64,000 bases of DNA from Acanthornis magna (lineage: Eukaryota; Chordata; Aves; Passeriformes; Acanthizidae): NCBI GenBank assembly GCA_036785705.1, contig JAWUZG010000056.1, positions 9,735,001 through 9,799,000 on the forward strand, read 5' to 3'. Position 1 is the first letter of the stretch. Each line of letters opens with the position of its first letter. Both the position numbers and the translations under genes were made by a program. Shown piece by piece: positions 23,622 to 36,254 of the stretch. A model generated the notes under the pieces. The model was not told the DNA's origin. It did no database searches and was given only the letters and a program-made list of their open reading frames with translations.

Positions 23622-24784
23622 CCCTGGGGTGAAGCAAATCTGGGGTGCTCAGCCTCCCCCAGCAGGTCTCAGGGGCTGTGTGTGCTGGCTGCAAACTGCG
23701 ACATTCCCGGGAATGAGAGCGCACCGGCACAAACAGCATCCTGATGGGGATATATTAATGCCGTACTGGTGTCAATGAAACATTACCATCAATTAAAGCA
23801 GGCAGTATGGCTGATTTATAAGCCAATATATAACCAAATATAGCTCAGGAGATGTTTGGAAAAACAAGTGTGTGAAATAGGCATGACAAATAGAAAAGCT
23901 TTATTAAGGGATCATTTCTGTGATCTCTATCTCCCAGAACAGTGATATTTTAACATCCTTATCCAAACAGGAACACAGATAAACAGGCTGTAAACTCATC
24001 TTGTTACCCTGTGGTTTGTGCTTTGACAGAAATGACCGATGATTTTTGTACATGAGCAGAATGTTTTCATTTATACCTCTGACTGGGGTCGGCTAGGAGA
24101 AAGTGGTCACCCACCAAGTGACTTTGAAGGACTAATCAGAGGGATAAATGTAGTTTGTAGTAAAAACAGTTGTCTAAGCAACCTATTCCATCCGACTGAT
24201 TTGGATTCTTACAGCAAATACTTCAGCACACTCACTGGTAATGCAAAACAAATTAAGAAAAAAGGTTGGGGGAAGAGCCTTCATGCCTAACTTGTCACCT
24301 AAGGCTGATGAACTCCAGTGTGAAAGCTGAAGAAAATTAAGTACTAAACTGTAAATAGTTCAGTCAGGCAAAAGCGAATATGCAGTTGGCATTTACATTA
24401 AAAGCTATAATCCGCATGTATCTGTCTCCTCGTTCCTTTTAGAAAGAACATTTTTATTACCAAAAAGGCCTCAGCCTTATCTACCCTAATATAGGTGGCT
24501 GTTTTAGATACCACACTACTGACTCAATCTGGACACTTAAAGTTCTTGGCTCATTGATCAGGAAGTTAAATTCGCCAGAGATACAATCAACTAAGCCTGG
24601 CAAAATCACTTTTAGAGCGCCCTGTATTTTTCCAATTATCACTACAAGTCTCCATAATGGATTACATTAAAAAATGGAATATTTACACCATATTTAACGT
24701 AGCCCCTCTGTGTCTGAGTTCAGCCAGGGCTGCCAGACCCGCACGTCTCCGCACAGAACACGCCAGGTACCTCCAGCCTCCTAC

Positions 24785-24941
24785 CTTGGCTCCATCCACA
24801 CTGATAATCCGATAGCTGTTTCTCGTGCTGTCATAGAAGTAGGAAACAGTTACAGCCTGCTTGCTTGCGGGAACCCAGTTCTTCTTCGTGCTGGGGTCAA
24901 TTTGGAAGACATGGGCTCTGGTGGTGAAGATGGGCTGTTCT
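24785..24941 (-). CDS. HOMER2: HOMER2 coding exon 2 (N-terminal half of EVH1 domain)
   Basis: This 157-nt exon has one base completing codon 2 (Gly) and then 52 codons, residues 3-54. It starts [16 protein letters not shown] and ends RIISVDGAK. It forms the first strands of the EVH1 domain. F14 and W24, the aromatic residues of the PPxxF-binding groove, are conserved. [20 protein letters not shown] and VDGAK identify HOMER2 rather than HOMER1 (STRAHVFQ, LDGSK). The acceptor is ccctattccag and the donor is GCCAAG followed by gtaggagg. The phase-2 acceptor joins ATGGG of exon 1 to give MGEQPIF. Compared with the human sequence as I recall it, there are a few substitutions (N19S, M25V, V40S). 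They fall outside the binding residues. Confidence 0.98.
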
Positions 24942-27900
24942 CTGGAATAGGGAGGGACAGGAGAAATGGATGCATGAGTCTGCGGAAGGTGAAATGTCCC
25001 AGCAGCCCAGCCTCGGCCAGGCTCATTGAAAGCACAAGGCAGAGAGCATTGTCTTTTGGCAATCCCCCAAAAGACAGAGCAGTGACACTGCTGAGCCACA
25101 CTCCAGCCTTGGGTACCTTTCCTTGGCATCACCAAGTGACATTCAGCACCCTAAAGTTACTGCCACAGCCCAAGAAACAAGTGGCTTTTTCCTCCCCATG
25201 TTATACTACCTCAGCACCCATCTTTTCCTCAAAGTATTGATTTCCTGGAAAGGATATTCACATGCATTCTTTCTTTCCCCATCCACATATTTTGCCAGAA
25301 GCAGCAAGCCCCCGTGGCTGGATTTCCTCCTGCTGACATTCCTGTGACCTGCTCCCCACAGCCAGGGCTCTGTGGGTGCCCCAAGGACTCCAGTGACACA
25401 CAGGCATGGTGTAATTACTGAAATATTCATCTACCTCCTCAGAATCCCACTGTTCTGTGGATGCGCATGAAAATTTCATTAGATGACAACCAGTCAATCA
25501 TCCTGGGAAGTGAGGGGGAAAAGAAACCCAACCAAACCCCAGTGCTGATACAGATATTGCCTTTCTGCTCAGCTCTCAGTGGATGCCGTAGCACCCCTGA
25601 CACCCTGTTCCAAACACCAGCCTTCCTTGGATGCTTTTTCTCCTCAAGAAAACTGTGCACACAGCGGAAGGGTTTCGTTTCACCTTCAACACGTGACAGT
25701 GCAAATCTCAGAAAAGCAAAGATGCAGGACCAAAAGAACCAAATGGGATACATACAAAGTCACCTAGGTTAAAGATCAGAATTAAGGCTTTCTTAAATGC
25801 CATAAAACTAAATTCACCACCAGCTATACCTTTAATCCAAGTTAAGCAGTAGAAGGGAACTGCAAATCAAGCCCTAGTGAGTCTTTATATGCATTTTTAT
25901 GCTTTTGGTTCTTAAAAGCTACAGTATATAATGTTTTACATTAAGAGTACTGCTCAGTATATTCTTGTCCAATACAAAATATCACATCATGAATAGGTAA
26001 GCTTGACAGAATTATGACAGCATTCAAAACCAATGGTAGTACAATAGAGTTACCACTCAGAAATTTAAACTAAATCTGAGGGAAGTAAATTTGCAAATAT
26101 CAAACAGATGGAGTGATTGAAGAGTACAATTAGCTCAGGAAAGATGGAGTGAACTTGCAAAGCCTAGCAAGGCCTCAGGAGGGGGAAAATGAAGCAGTGG
26201 TTTTCTCCTTGCAAGACTTATGCAAAGTTCTCCATTTTTCCAGGGGCTGCCATGCAGGATTCCGGACGGACAGCTGTGCTGAACCATGTAAAATACTTAT
26301 TCAAAGTAAATTGAAATGACAATGGGACTGTCATATTACAGCTGTCAAAGAGTGGCATTTGCTTCAGTTCTTCCTTATCAGTAACTTGCTGAACCCAGCT
26401 CTCATTTCACAGGCCAATACTGATGCCAACCACAGCGGGGTGGAAAGAAGGGGCAGGTTTCCTTAACATTTTAAAACACTTCCATTATCCATTACACAGG
26501 ATTAGCAGTGTAACACCTACAAAGGTCACGGAGTTTGTCTGCAATAACAATTTCAGGGAGGGGAAGTTTCCTCCAAGCTGTTTACTCTTTTAAAAAATGT
26601 ACATTCCCTGAGTGAAGAATAATTTCGAAATTTATTTCGCCTTTTACATAGCTCTACATTTTCAGTTGACTCTACTGAAAATATGGTAATATGACCTAAA
26701 TATTACAGTCTAAATTTTAGGAAGTTTCCTCCACGCAAACCTATTCCACAAATGACTCTTTACGTCATCTTAACTACACCAGAAAACACTGCTAGAACTA
26801 TGCCTGGCTGCTCTGCAGCAGGAGCAGCAAGCATGAAGAGTAAATCTGGAGATAATAAAAGTAGAAGGAAGGAAAAGACCCCACAACTATCTATCTCCAT
26901 TTGTTCAAGAGTCTGCTGTTGAAACAGGAGCTGTAGACATACATCCAAATGGATAAACCAATGGATAGTGAAGCTCAGGGCTGGAAATAGCCATCTATCC
27001 ATTCATGTGGGGCCTTTATTAGGAAGTAAAGGCAAAACCCTCTGTTTCTAATCCTTATGATTATTAATAGCAACAAAAATCCCCACCTGCATTTTGTCTT
27101 TCTGTCTCACAGTGACAGTGTGCTAATTGCTAAATTATTAAAAGTAAGAAAATGCAGTGTGTAAACTCAAACATTTAAAATCACTTGAGGCAGCTGATCT
27201 ATTGACCTTTAGCTGGGACTCAGATTTGGAAGGGCCAGTTGGATGCTCCACATGCCTCTGGCCCTTTGCCATAAGTTTCTCTACAGGTCAGCAAAGCCCC
27301 TGGACTGATTTTTGACTCCCTGAAGAAGAGAAAGCACCCCCAGCACACAACCTCCTGGATTTCCCAGTGTTGCCTTATAATAATTAAACAAACAAGAGGC
27401 ATTGCTGTGGCTGTGTCTGCCCTGCTACAGTTCTGTGCTCAGCCCTTGCCCCAAGGAGCCTAAGCCCTCGGCAGAACCAGGATTCAGCCCTGGCACTGGG
27501 AGCTGGTGTCACCCTCTGCCACACACCTCAGTGGGGTGGCAGAGCCATCCCTGACACTGACACACTCCTCGAGTGCTGCTCTGACATGGGGGAAAGGTGA
27601 GCACTGCATCCCAAACTCCTCGGAGCGCTGGAGCACACACAGGCAACTATAAAACTGTGCCACTCAATTTTCAAGTGAAACGCTGAATTTAGTGCTTTTA
27701 AAACACTTTACCATGGCCCTACAGAGCTCCAAATCGAGAACGATTATTCTGTGTTACTCCCTTGCAACTTTTGACTTTCAAGAAAGCACTTTACTGATAA
27801 CGACTCCATTTCCCAGGGTTCCTTTCCTTTTCCTTTTATCAGAGATCTATCAGCTTTTATGATAAAACAAGAGCAATGCTAACTTGAAACTCCTGCAGCA

Positions 27901-30900
27901 CGTCCTGCATGGCTCGAGCCCTGCGAGCTCGTCCTTCCGTGAGGCTGCCAGGGAGCCTTGGACCCGCACATGCAGGCAAAGAGAATTTATGAATGTTTAA
28001 AATCTCATGAATTTTAACCAAAGTCGTTAATGATTGATTAAATACTCTTAAAAACCCCAACTGTTTAAAAATCAATTTGACAGTAACATCCACTGCTCGG
28101 AGTAAAGCTGCTTGAAAAGTCGAACATGAAAAGTAGAAAATCCCACCTAATGATTCTTTATTCGGTAATATAATTTAAGACAGAAAATGCTTTTTTTAAT
28201 TATTAGATATGGCAAGCATGTTTTATAAATATAATTGCAATATACAAGTCATGGTTTTACACATTTTAGTTGACCTTTAATTTCTGTCCTTGCTTCCTAT
28301 GAGCCAAATCTCAAGCAAAAAACAACCACTCCCCCTTAACGCCATCAACCTTTTCTGAAGAATTTAAAAAGCAAACCCCAAGATTCTCGAGCTAACTAAG
28401 TGCTCCACAGCTGTGTGAGATACAGTATCACTTTCTGGTTCATATACAACCATGCCAAATTTTACAAGTGTGTGACTAGCTGCAAGCCGTGTGTTTTCTA
28501 TTACTCTTCCTAATCAACGGCAATGAGCTCCCACTTAGGCAAAGTTCAAATTATTTAATCCAAATTTCCTTGTTTATCACTTGAATCGTGAGCACAACCA
28601 GTGATTTAAATCACTTCAGCTGTGAAGAGTCCTCGCTGACTGGCAGCCAGCACCCTGGGGGCTGCGGGATGTTGGTGGCCATGGAGCTGTGACACACAGA
28701 GCTCTGGCTCGGTGGCATCTGGGAGAGCCACGGACCCTGGACCCGTGTGTGGGGCCACGTGGAGCCAGCTCCGGGCAGGGCACTGATGAGTGAACACTTC
28801 TGTACTGGAGCAATCCTTTTTGGGAGTAAAAACAACCCAGGATCAGCACCCAAATGCATTTAAATGCACCAAGCGCCCAGTGCACATCAGGTGGATGCGC
28901 TGCCCACGCAGAAATTGGGACAAAATAATTTCTGTTGGATCTGGAACATCAAGTATACTTGTGACAGGAGCTCTGGTATTCCACCAGAGGCAAAATCACT
29001 ATTTACACATTTTGCTAAAAAACTTTCACTAGCAGATCGCTTAAATTTTCTGGGATAAGGACTCCTAGTTTACAGCACGAGATTATTTGTGCTCTCCCTG
29101 CACTAACAATAGACAGGTTTGCCTTAAGTGTCTAATTTATGAATTGAAATATTTTTTAAAAGCACGTGTCCTCGTGTATATGCCATTTGGTGGAGGATGC
29201 ACATGCCTGCAGACATCAGCACAGAGATTTTGGAACGTGGTGCTTCAGCTCAGCATCATGCACACGCTGAGTTTATACTACCTGACAGCGCCAGCAGATC
29301 TGCAGTGATGTGCTCTAACAAGTATTAGATAATGAGAACCTCTCAAGAAAGAAGAGTAGATACAAATGCAAAATCCTACTTTGTGACATGTCCCCCATCA
29401 CTGGGCACCACACCTGTGAAAATAGTTTTATCCACTTGTAACTTTACTCACTTGCGTGTACACGCACATCTCAAACTTTAAAAAACAACCAACTCCTCTC
29501 CCTGAAACACCAAAATTGAAGTAAAGGCAGACCTCTGATGAAGACATAACTGCTGTGGGGAGAAGCTGCAGTTCATGGTGTCACACACAGCAATTAGCAC
29601 AGCGGATGCAGTTTATACACAATATTCATCTTTGCTCCAAGCAAAAATGAGAGTTCATAATCCTCGAACCTGTTACCTCTATGCATTAACACTTGTGCCA
29701 TCTTGGATCAAATCTTTTCAGAAAAAACAGAGAACCACAGAAATTAGCTTCTTAATGATGACCAAGGATGAAGCCAGAGGAGCTCTTCTCACCCCACTGC
29801 ACACACTCCAGTCCAGACAAGTGCCACAAACACAGCAAATTGAGCTGTCTCAGCCCAGTGCCTGAGATGCTGTCACCTCAGCACCCATCCCTGCCCAGCT
29901 CATGGCTGGGGTCAGGGACCAGGACAGCAGGCTGGGCCACTCAGAACCGGCAATACGCGGAGCTGGGGAGAGGCAGACGCTAATCTGTGCAGTTTCTGGA
30001 CGTGACAGCAGCAAACTGGCATTACGAGAGCAGGCAGCTTATTGCCTTCCCAAATTGCCATATGCTAATTAATCCAGGTCACTCCGATCTCATCAGCTGC
30101 CACAGGCAGGTTCTGGTGCCGCTGCCAGTGCACACAACCAGCAGGAGCAAATGAGAGCCTGCTTCAACTTGCAAGGGTGCAAAACTCAGCACGAGGAGAG
30201 CAGGTGGGTAATGGCTCCATTTTACACCTGAGGAAACAGCCATGGAGAGTGAGATGGCATCCCAGGATAACAGAGCCACCAGCAAGCCTGGAAATAAAAT
30301 TAATCACCTCATTTCCTCTCTGCAGCTTTGCTAACACTATCATTGCAGGGCAGCTTTATACCACTTCTACCCAGGGAAGTTTTTGACTGTGTGAATTCAA
30401 AAGGCTAAACCAACAGCTGAATATTCACCGCTCAACAAAAGAGACGATTGTAGGAATTAATAGTCTGCACAGAGCAGAGAGAAGCTCTCAGTGGATTTGA
30501 CAGCTGCTCCTCCACACTGTGGAGGAAGGTGGGATGGGGTGCCAGCCCTGCCAAGCACCCGCCTGCAGCTCCCGTTGGTCCTGCAGTGCCAACAGTCCTC
30601 CCTCCTCACAGCTATTTCCACAGCAAAAATTACTTGTAAGGATGGAGACATAACCCTGAGCAAGGCAGGGCTGAGAGAGAGGGAGGCTTTACTATCAGTT
30701 GTAAATGAGGATGGGAGAACTGGCCCAGAGCGATGGGCTGGGCTAGGAAGGGGCAACTGCACCCAGGTTTTGCTGCTCTTTATTCTCTCTGTAAAAACAA
30801 ATACGCAGGCACCCCTGAAAGCGCCACTGTTGGTACTCACCAGTCAAGCCCTGAGCTCCCACGTGGCATTCCCTTCCAAAAGGGTGAGAATGGGAAAGAA

Positions 30901-33900
30901 ACAGCTATTTTTTAAGTAGAATTTACTTCAAGTCCTTCTTTTCAATCTTTTAAAATTCCTGTTTTACAGGCAGACAAATCTCCTCACGATGAGGCTGAAG
31001 TGCTGAATTTGGCAGCAGTGCTAATCAAGAGCAAGGTCATGCAACTCGTTCAAATATCCAGTCATGATTCTCTGGTGCCCACTTGATATTAGATTTGATA
31101 TCAACTCACCTACAGAAATATATGAAATTCATGCAAAAAATCCATCTTTTTAGCTCCCTTCATTGACAGGCATTTTTATTCCAACAGAATGTAATTAACG
31201 AAAGTGCTTCTTGCATTTGTAGGAAACATAATAGTTCCGGATACTTAGACAGAAAAAAAAAATAGAATAAAAGTAGCTAGCTAAAGAGTTGTCTGTTAAA
31301 AGCACAGACATCAATTAAACTGATTTTTAATTTGTGGCTGAGTAAATCCAAAAGAATAAATCTTGAGGACAAAAGCTCTCAGTATGAAAATCATTGTAAC
31401 ATCTGTGAGGTCTCACAACACCATTAGACCTTTATGAAGTCAACATACAAATTAAAAGGCTTAACTTGGGCACTGAGAAAGCTCACACTTTATTTTGGAG
31501 CCATCTCCAGAGGTCTATTAACCTTTCAAGACACTGTGAATAAAGACTCATACACAAGCGACAGCAACTGAGAGGACACTGAACTAATCCTCCATAGGTA
31601 AGGCTACTTATTGGAAAAAAAGCAAGTTGAGGCAGATGTGAGTGAAACTGATTGTGTAACTGATGATTTCAGAGATTGTTTTCTGAGAAGACATTGAAAG
31701 AGGATCCATAAATCTGTACCTCAGTAATGTTATCACAGCCTCCCCTTCGCAAAGGTGTGAATTCAAACTCCGCAAATTGGAAAAAATATTGTACTCTGTT
31801 TACACCCAGCACCTCTCCTACCCTCGTGACAAATGAAGCCGGATCAGCACATGAACAACCCCCCCAAAGTCATCCTATTGCTCTGGATTGGTTAAAAATT
31901 ACACCCTCTGTGTTCAGCCCAGCTCGAGTGGAGTTAATGCTTTCAGCACAGCCTCCGCTGTGGCACAATGTTTGCATTGTAATATTTCAGGGAGCGATGC
32001 CATTGTAAATTGAAAGTGTAAACCCTGGAGTGGAGAGAGCAGGTCTGTAGGAGCAGGAGCAAATTCTCTCGCAGTGCCTTCCCTGCCTTCCCTCATCGAG
32101 CACAGACCCAGGGCACAAGGAGACGTCCCACGTCCCCAGCTCTGGATCATGGACATGCCTGCAAGGTCCAAAATCTACCCCATGCAGCTAGCCTGGGGAA
32201 GGAGTTTATTTTGCATTTATAAACCAGCAGAAAATTCCTTTAGCACAGTAGTGGAGTCTTTACAACCACTTTTAATCCTTTGCACTTCTGCATGGCAGAA
32301 GGCTTGGGGTACTTTGAGGCTGTATGGGTTATTTGGTGTTTATCTGCAAAATGAAGAGTCTTAATGCCAGAGGATATATGATCAAAACACATGGTACCTA
32401 CAAAAAAAAGACTGAAGACCACATGTGTACATGTAAAACCCACGGACACCACCAGGGCAGCATCTTTCTGACTTTTTCTCCTCCCATGCTATAGGAATTT
32501 GCATGGCTGATGAGGATATCTTCGCACAAAGCAATCTGAAAGGTTGATTTCAATCAGTGGCGTAATCAAAGCCTCACTATTGCAAAATAATATGATTAAA
32601 CACTCCATTATTTCAAACGCCACAGCACTAAGCAGATCCTTGGAGGGGAGTACTTTTGTGCACTAATCCATGCATGTAATTATCGATATGCTTTCCCATG
32701 CCCTATTCAAATGCTCTCCCCTGAGGCTTTTCTTCCACTTACACTAGGGGAGGGAAAAAAAAAAAAGCCAATCAGTTCAATTTAAAGAACAAGTTGTATA
32801 ACTCTTTTTGATCTACTGCCTGAAGGATCAAATAAGGAATTCTACCAGCTGTAACGTCAGAAGCAAACGATAGGGCTTTGCTTGCCCTGGCCACCACCAC
32901 GTGCCAGCAGCACAGGCAGGACAGGGCTGTCCCTGTGCTGGGACACGCTGTGACCCCGAGCTGCTGCCAGGGCACCTGGGATGACAACACCCTCAGGTCT
33001 GAGTGCTCCAGGGGACTGCAAGAAAAAGGGCACCAACAGACGGTTTAATACAAGGCCGCACGTCTTTAATGAAACTTAAGGATGTAAACATTAAAAGCAA
33101 TTAAAGGATAAGCAATTTGCTCTGTAAGAGATTAGGAAGATGCAGAGCGATGCCCACACTGGGTTTTCAGTGCTTGCATCGACCTGCCGGTGCTGAGAAC
33201 AGCACCAGGCTGGCAACAGCACTGCTGTGTCTGAATGGATCGGATCCTACCAACCTCCTGAGAGAGCAAACCAAAGCAAGGCAAAAATCACCAAATGTAG
33301 TCGAGAGCACCAAAGGCAGTGCATTAAAAACAGGAAAGAGAGGTCCCAGTGCAGGCACAGCTGCTGTGCTCACAGCCAGGGACCCCACAGCCGCAGGTGG
33401 GCAAGGACAAGGCGCTGGGCACAAAGAGTCACGGCTAAAACCAGCCCCACTCAATGCAGTTCATATTAGACTACCTGAAAAGGAGCAGATTTCCATTTTC
33501 TGGTGATTTTAATAGACTAATAGAATCAACAGGCAGAGTGCCTTGGCATTGCTTGCACGCAGGCAGGAGCTCTCAGGAACGGGGGGGACACGGCTCCTGG
33601 AACTCGTGTATTTCCTAGCAGCCAATAAGAGAACAGAATGACACATTTCTTCTGCTTCAAGTTAAAAATACAAAGGAAAATTCAAACATTTAGAAGCTAA
33701 CAGTATTCGCTTTGATCTTTAAAAATATAACACCATCTGTAGCCGTCAGATTTACAGTACAGATCTCAGAAATGTACATTATTTGTTGGTATAAAAAGCT
33801 GTCAGCAGCCCCAGTGCAAAAGTGACAATCCTCTGGCAATCTCCTCAGTTTCTGAGAGAAGAACTACTAACCTGAAAAACTTAACCAACAGGTTATTCAC

Positions 33901-34756
33901 GAGGAACACAGTATCTACAAAACAGAAAACCACCACTTCCCTTGCCACCAACCCCACAAAACTAAACCCCACAAATCTAAACCCCTGCAACATACTAACA
34001 CTGCAAAGTGTACATATTTGCAGGTAATGTTGGGAGAAACTAATCCCAGAAGTTCCTGAACCTCAGTAGCCACCTATTTCTGATCCCTACAGTCCTGTTC
34101 CCTTGGCACTTCTGACTTCTGCATGTCAATGTCTTCAGCATTGTAGGTTGCGTACAGGTTACACAAAGTGTGGGCTATGGAAGGATTTAATTCCAAATAT
34201 CACCATTTTTCAAGCTATGAAGACTCCATAACTACAGCTATAAAGCAAATATGCCAAAAAATTATATTTTCCTGTCAGCAGAGTCTCAAAAATTAGTGTG
34301 GGCTGGCTGAAAATTTGTAGAATAAACAAAACATAGCACACATGCCTTTTATAAACTTATTATGCAAGATGAGTTTGGGTAATATGCAAAACCAAATAAA
34401 ATATTCAAATTATTTTCTGGCTAAGCATTAGCCATTCCAAATCTAACCCCAGTTTGAAGGAGGTGACAGTCCTGAGGGGCCAGGCTAGGACACAAGCCAG
34501 GGGAGAGACTGGCAGGAGCAGTCAAAAGTCAGAACCCTTATAATGTCAGATCATTAACAGCTTTAAAACCAAAAGGCCTTGACCTTTAAAAAAATATATT
34601 CACTCTGCTAAAAAACTCTTCTCGCTTTTCTGAAGTTAAACAAGAAACCTTGGAAATAAATTCTTACTTGTATGATGCTAATGATGACATTTCTCATATT
34701 TGTAGTATTTAGCTTTTTGTGCCTTGGAAATTAATACAACAGGAGAGGACATAATC

Positions 34757-34785
34757 TTTTTTTTCTTTTTTTTTTTTTTTTTTTT
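34757..34785. repeat. Poly(T) tract, single C interruption
   Basis: This 29-bp tract is T8, C, then T20 on the plus strand. No retrocopy body could be recognised on either flank. It is annotated as a mononucleotide microsatellite. Confidence 0.95.
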
Positions 34786-35720
34786 GCCTGTGATATACTC
34801 TGTCCTGCTGGCATTTCTTGATTGAAAGACTGCACTTAAATCTGGCTTTGCCTTATGAAATTAAGGTCTACTAGACATTAAAAAATCCAATTAGTGCTAC
34901 AAAAATTAAGGCATACCATTTCCTCAGTCTCATTTACACTAATACAGACTTTTTTTCCTTTCTGTCAAGGGTGAAGGACACAGCTGAATGATGGGATTTT
35001 TTCCATCTCATTTATATATTGATGTAATAAGGGCAGACAGGTAGGCCCATGCAAGTGCTGATTCTGTCAGCAGCCCAAGTTGCCTGGACTGTGAATATTG
35101 TCACTTATAGATTGATAAATGGACTACATGGACTAATTGTATTCCAGTGTCTCTGGACAGATGGCAAATCTTACAGCCATATGGTGATTATTTCCACCGA
35201 GCTGAAAGTATATTAACACTTACCAAATGTTTAAAATGACGAGACGATCTGAAATCATTTTTCCACGAACGGGGATAAAAACAATGGCTGGGCTGGGCTG
35301 GCACTCTGGGACTGGGCTCTGTCCCAGGATTCCTGTTCCGTGCAGGCTGCAGGGCCCGCGGCTATCGCGGTATTGATGGAGCTGGCTGTGTGCTGGGCCC
35401 TCAGCTGGAGCTCAGGGCTGTGACACAGGGCACACAGAGCCTCATTCCAGCCCTTCTGCACAGCCCTGCTCAGTGCCACTCTCTGGGGCTGCCCTAGGAG
35501 CTGGCGGCACTGAGACACACACTCCTTTCCCTGCTACTCCTCAGCCCTTCTCTCTGGTTGAACAGATACTCAAGTTATTGCCCTACTTTTGAAGGCAGCT
35601 GCAAACCCAGCCCTGCCCCCTGCAAATCCAGTGGAGGAGTGCCCAAAGCCTGAACACAGCATCTCTGGAGCAGGACTGACTCAGCAATGAGTGCCTGCAG
35701 CCCAAAAAGCCAACTGCACT

Positions 35721-36254
35721 CTGGGCTGCATCCCAAGAACAGGTCCAGGGAGGTGATTCTCCCCCTCTAACCTGTTCTCATCAGCCCCCAACAGGAGTAT
35801 TGCAGCCAGGTCCAGGGCCCCCAGTGCAAGAAGGACGTGAAGCTGTTGGAGTGAGCCCAGAGGAGGACACAGAGATGATCAGAGGCATGGAGCACCTCTC
35901 ATCTGGAGACAGGCTGAGAGAGTTGGGGTCTTCAGCCTTCCAGTACCTAAAGGGGCTACAGGAGAGCTGGAGAAGGATTTTTTACAAGGACATGTAGTGA
36001 AAGAAGAGGGGGGAAATGCTTTAAACTGAAAGAGGGCAAGTTTAGACTATAGAAAAAAAGTCTTCCCTGTGAGAGTGGCAAGGCACTGGCACAGGTTGCC
36101 CAGAGAGGCTGTGGATGCCCCAACCCTGAAAGTGTTCAAGGCCAGGTTGGATGGGGCTTTGAGCAGCCTCGCCTAGGGGAAGGCATCCCTGCCCACGACA
36201 GTGGTTACAACTAAATGATTTCTAAAGTGCCTTCCAACCCAAACCATTCTATGA
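35721..36254 (+). mobile_element. CR1 LINE, 5'-truncated, 3' end of ORF2 plus 3' UTR
   Basis: About 530 bp match the avian CR1 3' region in order. First comes the reverse-transcriptase C-terminal segment: GGGCTGCATC, GGAGGTGATTCTCCCCCTCT, GATGATCAGAGGCATGGAGC and GGCTGAGAGAGTTGGGG. Then come TTTAAACTGAAAGAGGG, GGCACTGGCACAGGTTGCCC, GGCCAGGTTGGATGGGGCTT and the terminal CCTTCCAACCCAAACCATTC with TATGA. The plus-strand frame is broken by stops and small indels, so it is a dead copy. It lacks poly(A), as expected for CR1. It inserted antisense to HOMER2 in intron 1 and is better preserved than the copy at 17.6 kb. Confidence 0.95.

Larger units (their letters stand above)
9216..24784 (-). other. 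HOMER2: HOMER2 intron 2
   Basis: This 15,569-nt phase-0 intron has donor gtagga and acceptor gtggccag. Contents I can support are a CR1 3' remnant near 17.6 kb, a 36-bp tandem duplication at 18.19 kb, a short inverted repeat at 14314-14330, and a 540-bp CAG-type trinucleotide/hexanucleotide array at 23.08-23.62 kb. The rest is unremarkable AT-rich intronic DNA. Open frames of 60-170 codons scattered through it show no recognisable family. Confidence 0.92.

Noticed and set aside
22795..23739. 314-codon minus-strand frame rich in Ala, Gly and Ser, and Gln/Asn/His-rich plus-strand frames (spidroin- or prion-like appearance)
   Set aside because: Entirely generated by the CAG-type repeat inside HOMER2 intron 2, with no splice signals or non-repeat homology.
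30457..30919. Overlapping 127- and 142-codon frames in intron 1
   Set aside because: Opposite-strand overlap, no domain and no splice context. Consistent with chance in moderately GC-rich sequence.
35800..35997. 66-codon frame at the CR1 element considered as a host gene
   Set aside because: It is a fragment of the decayed CR1 3' region, with stops and indels around it.
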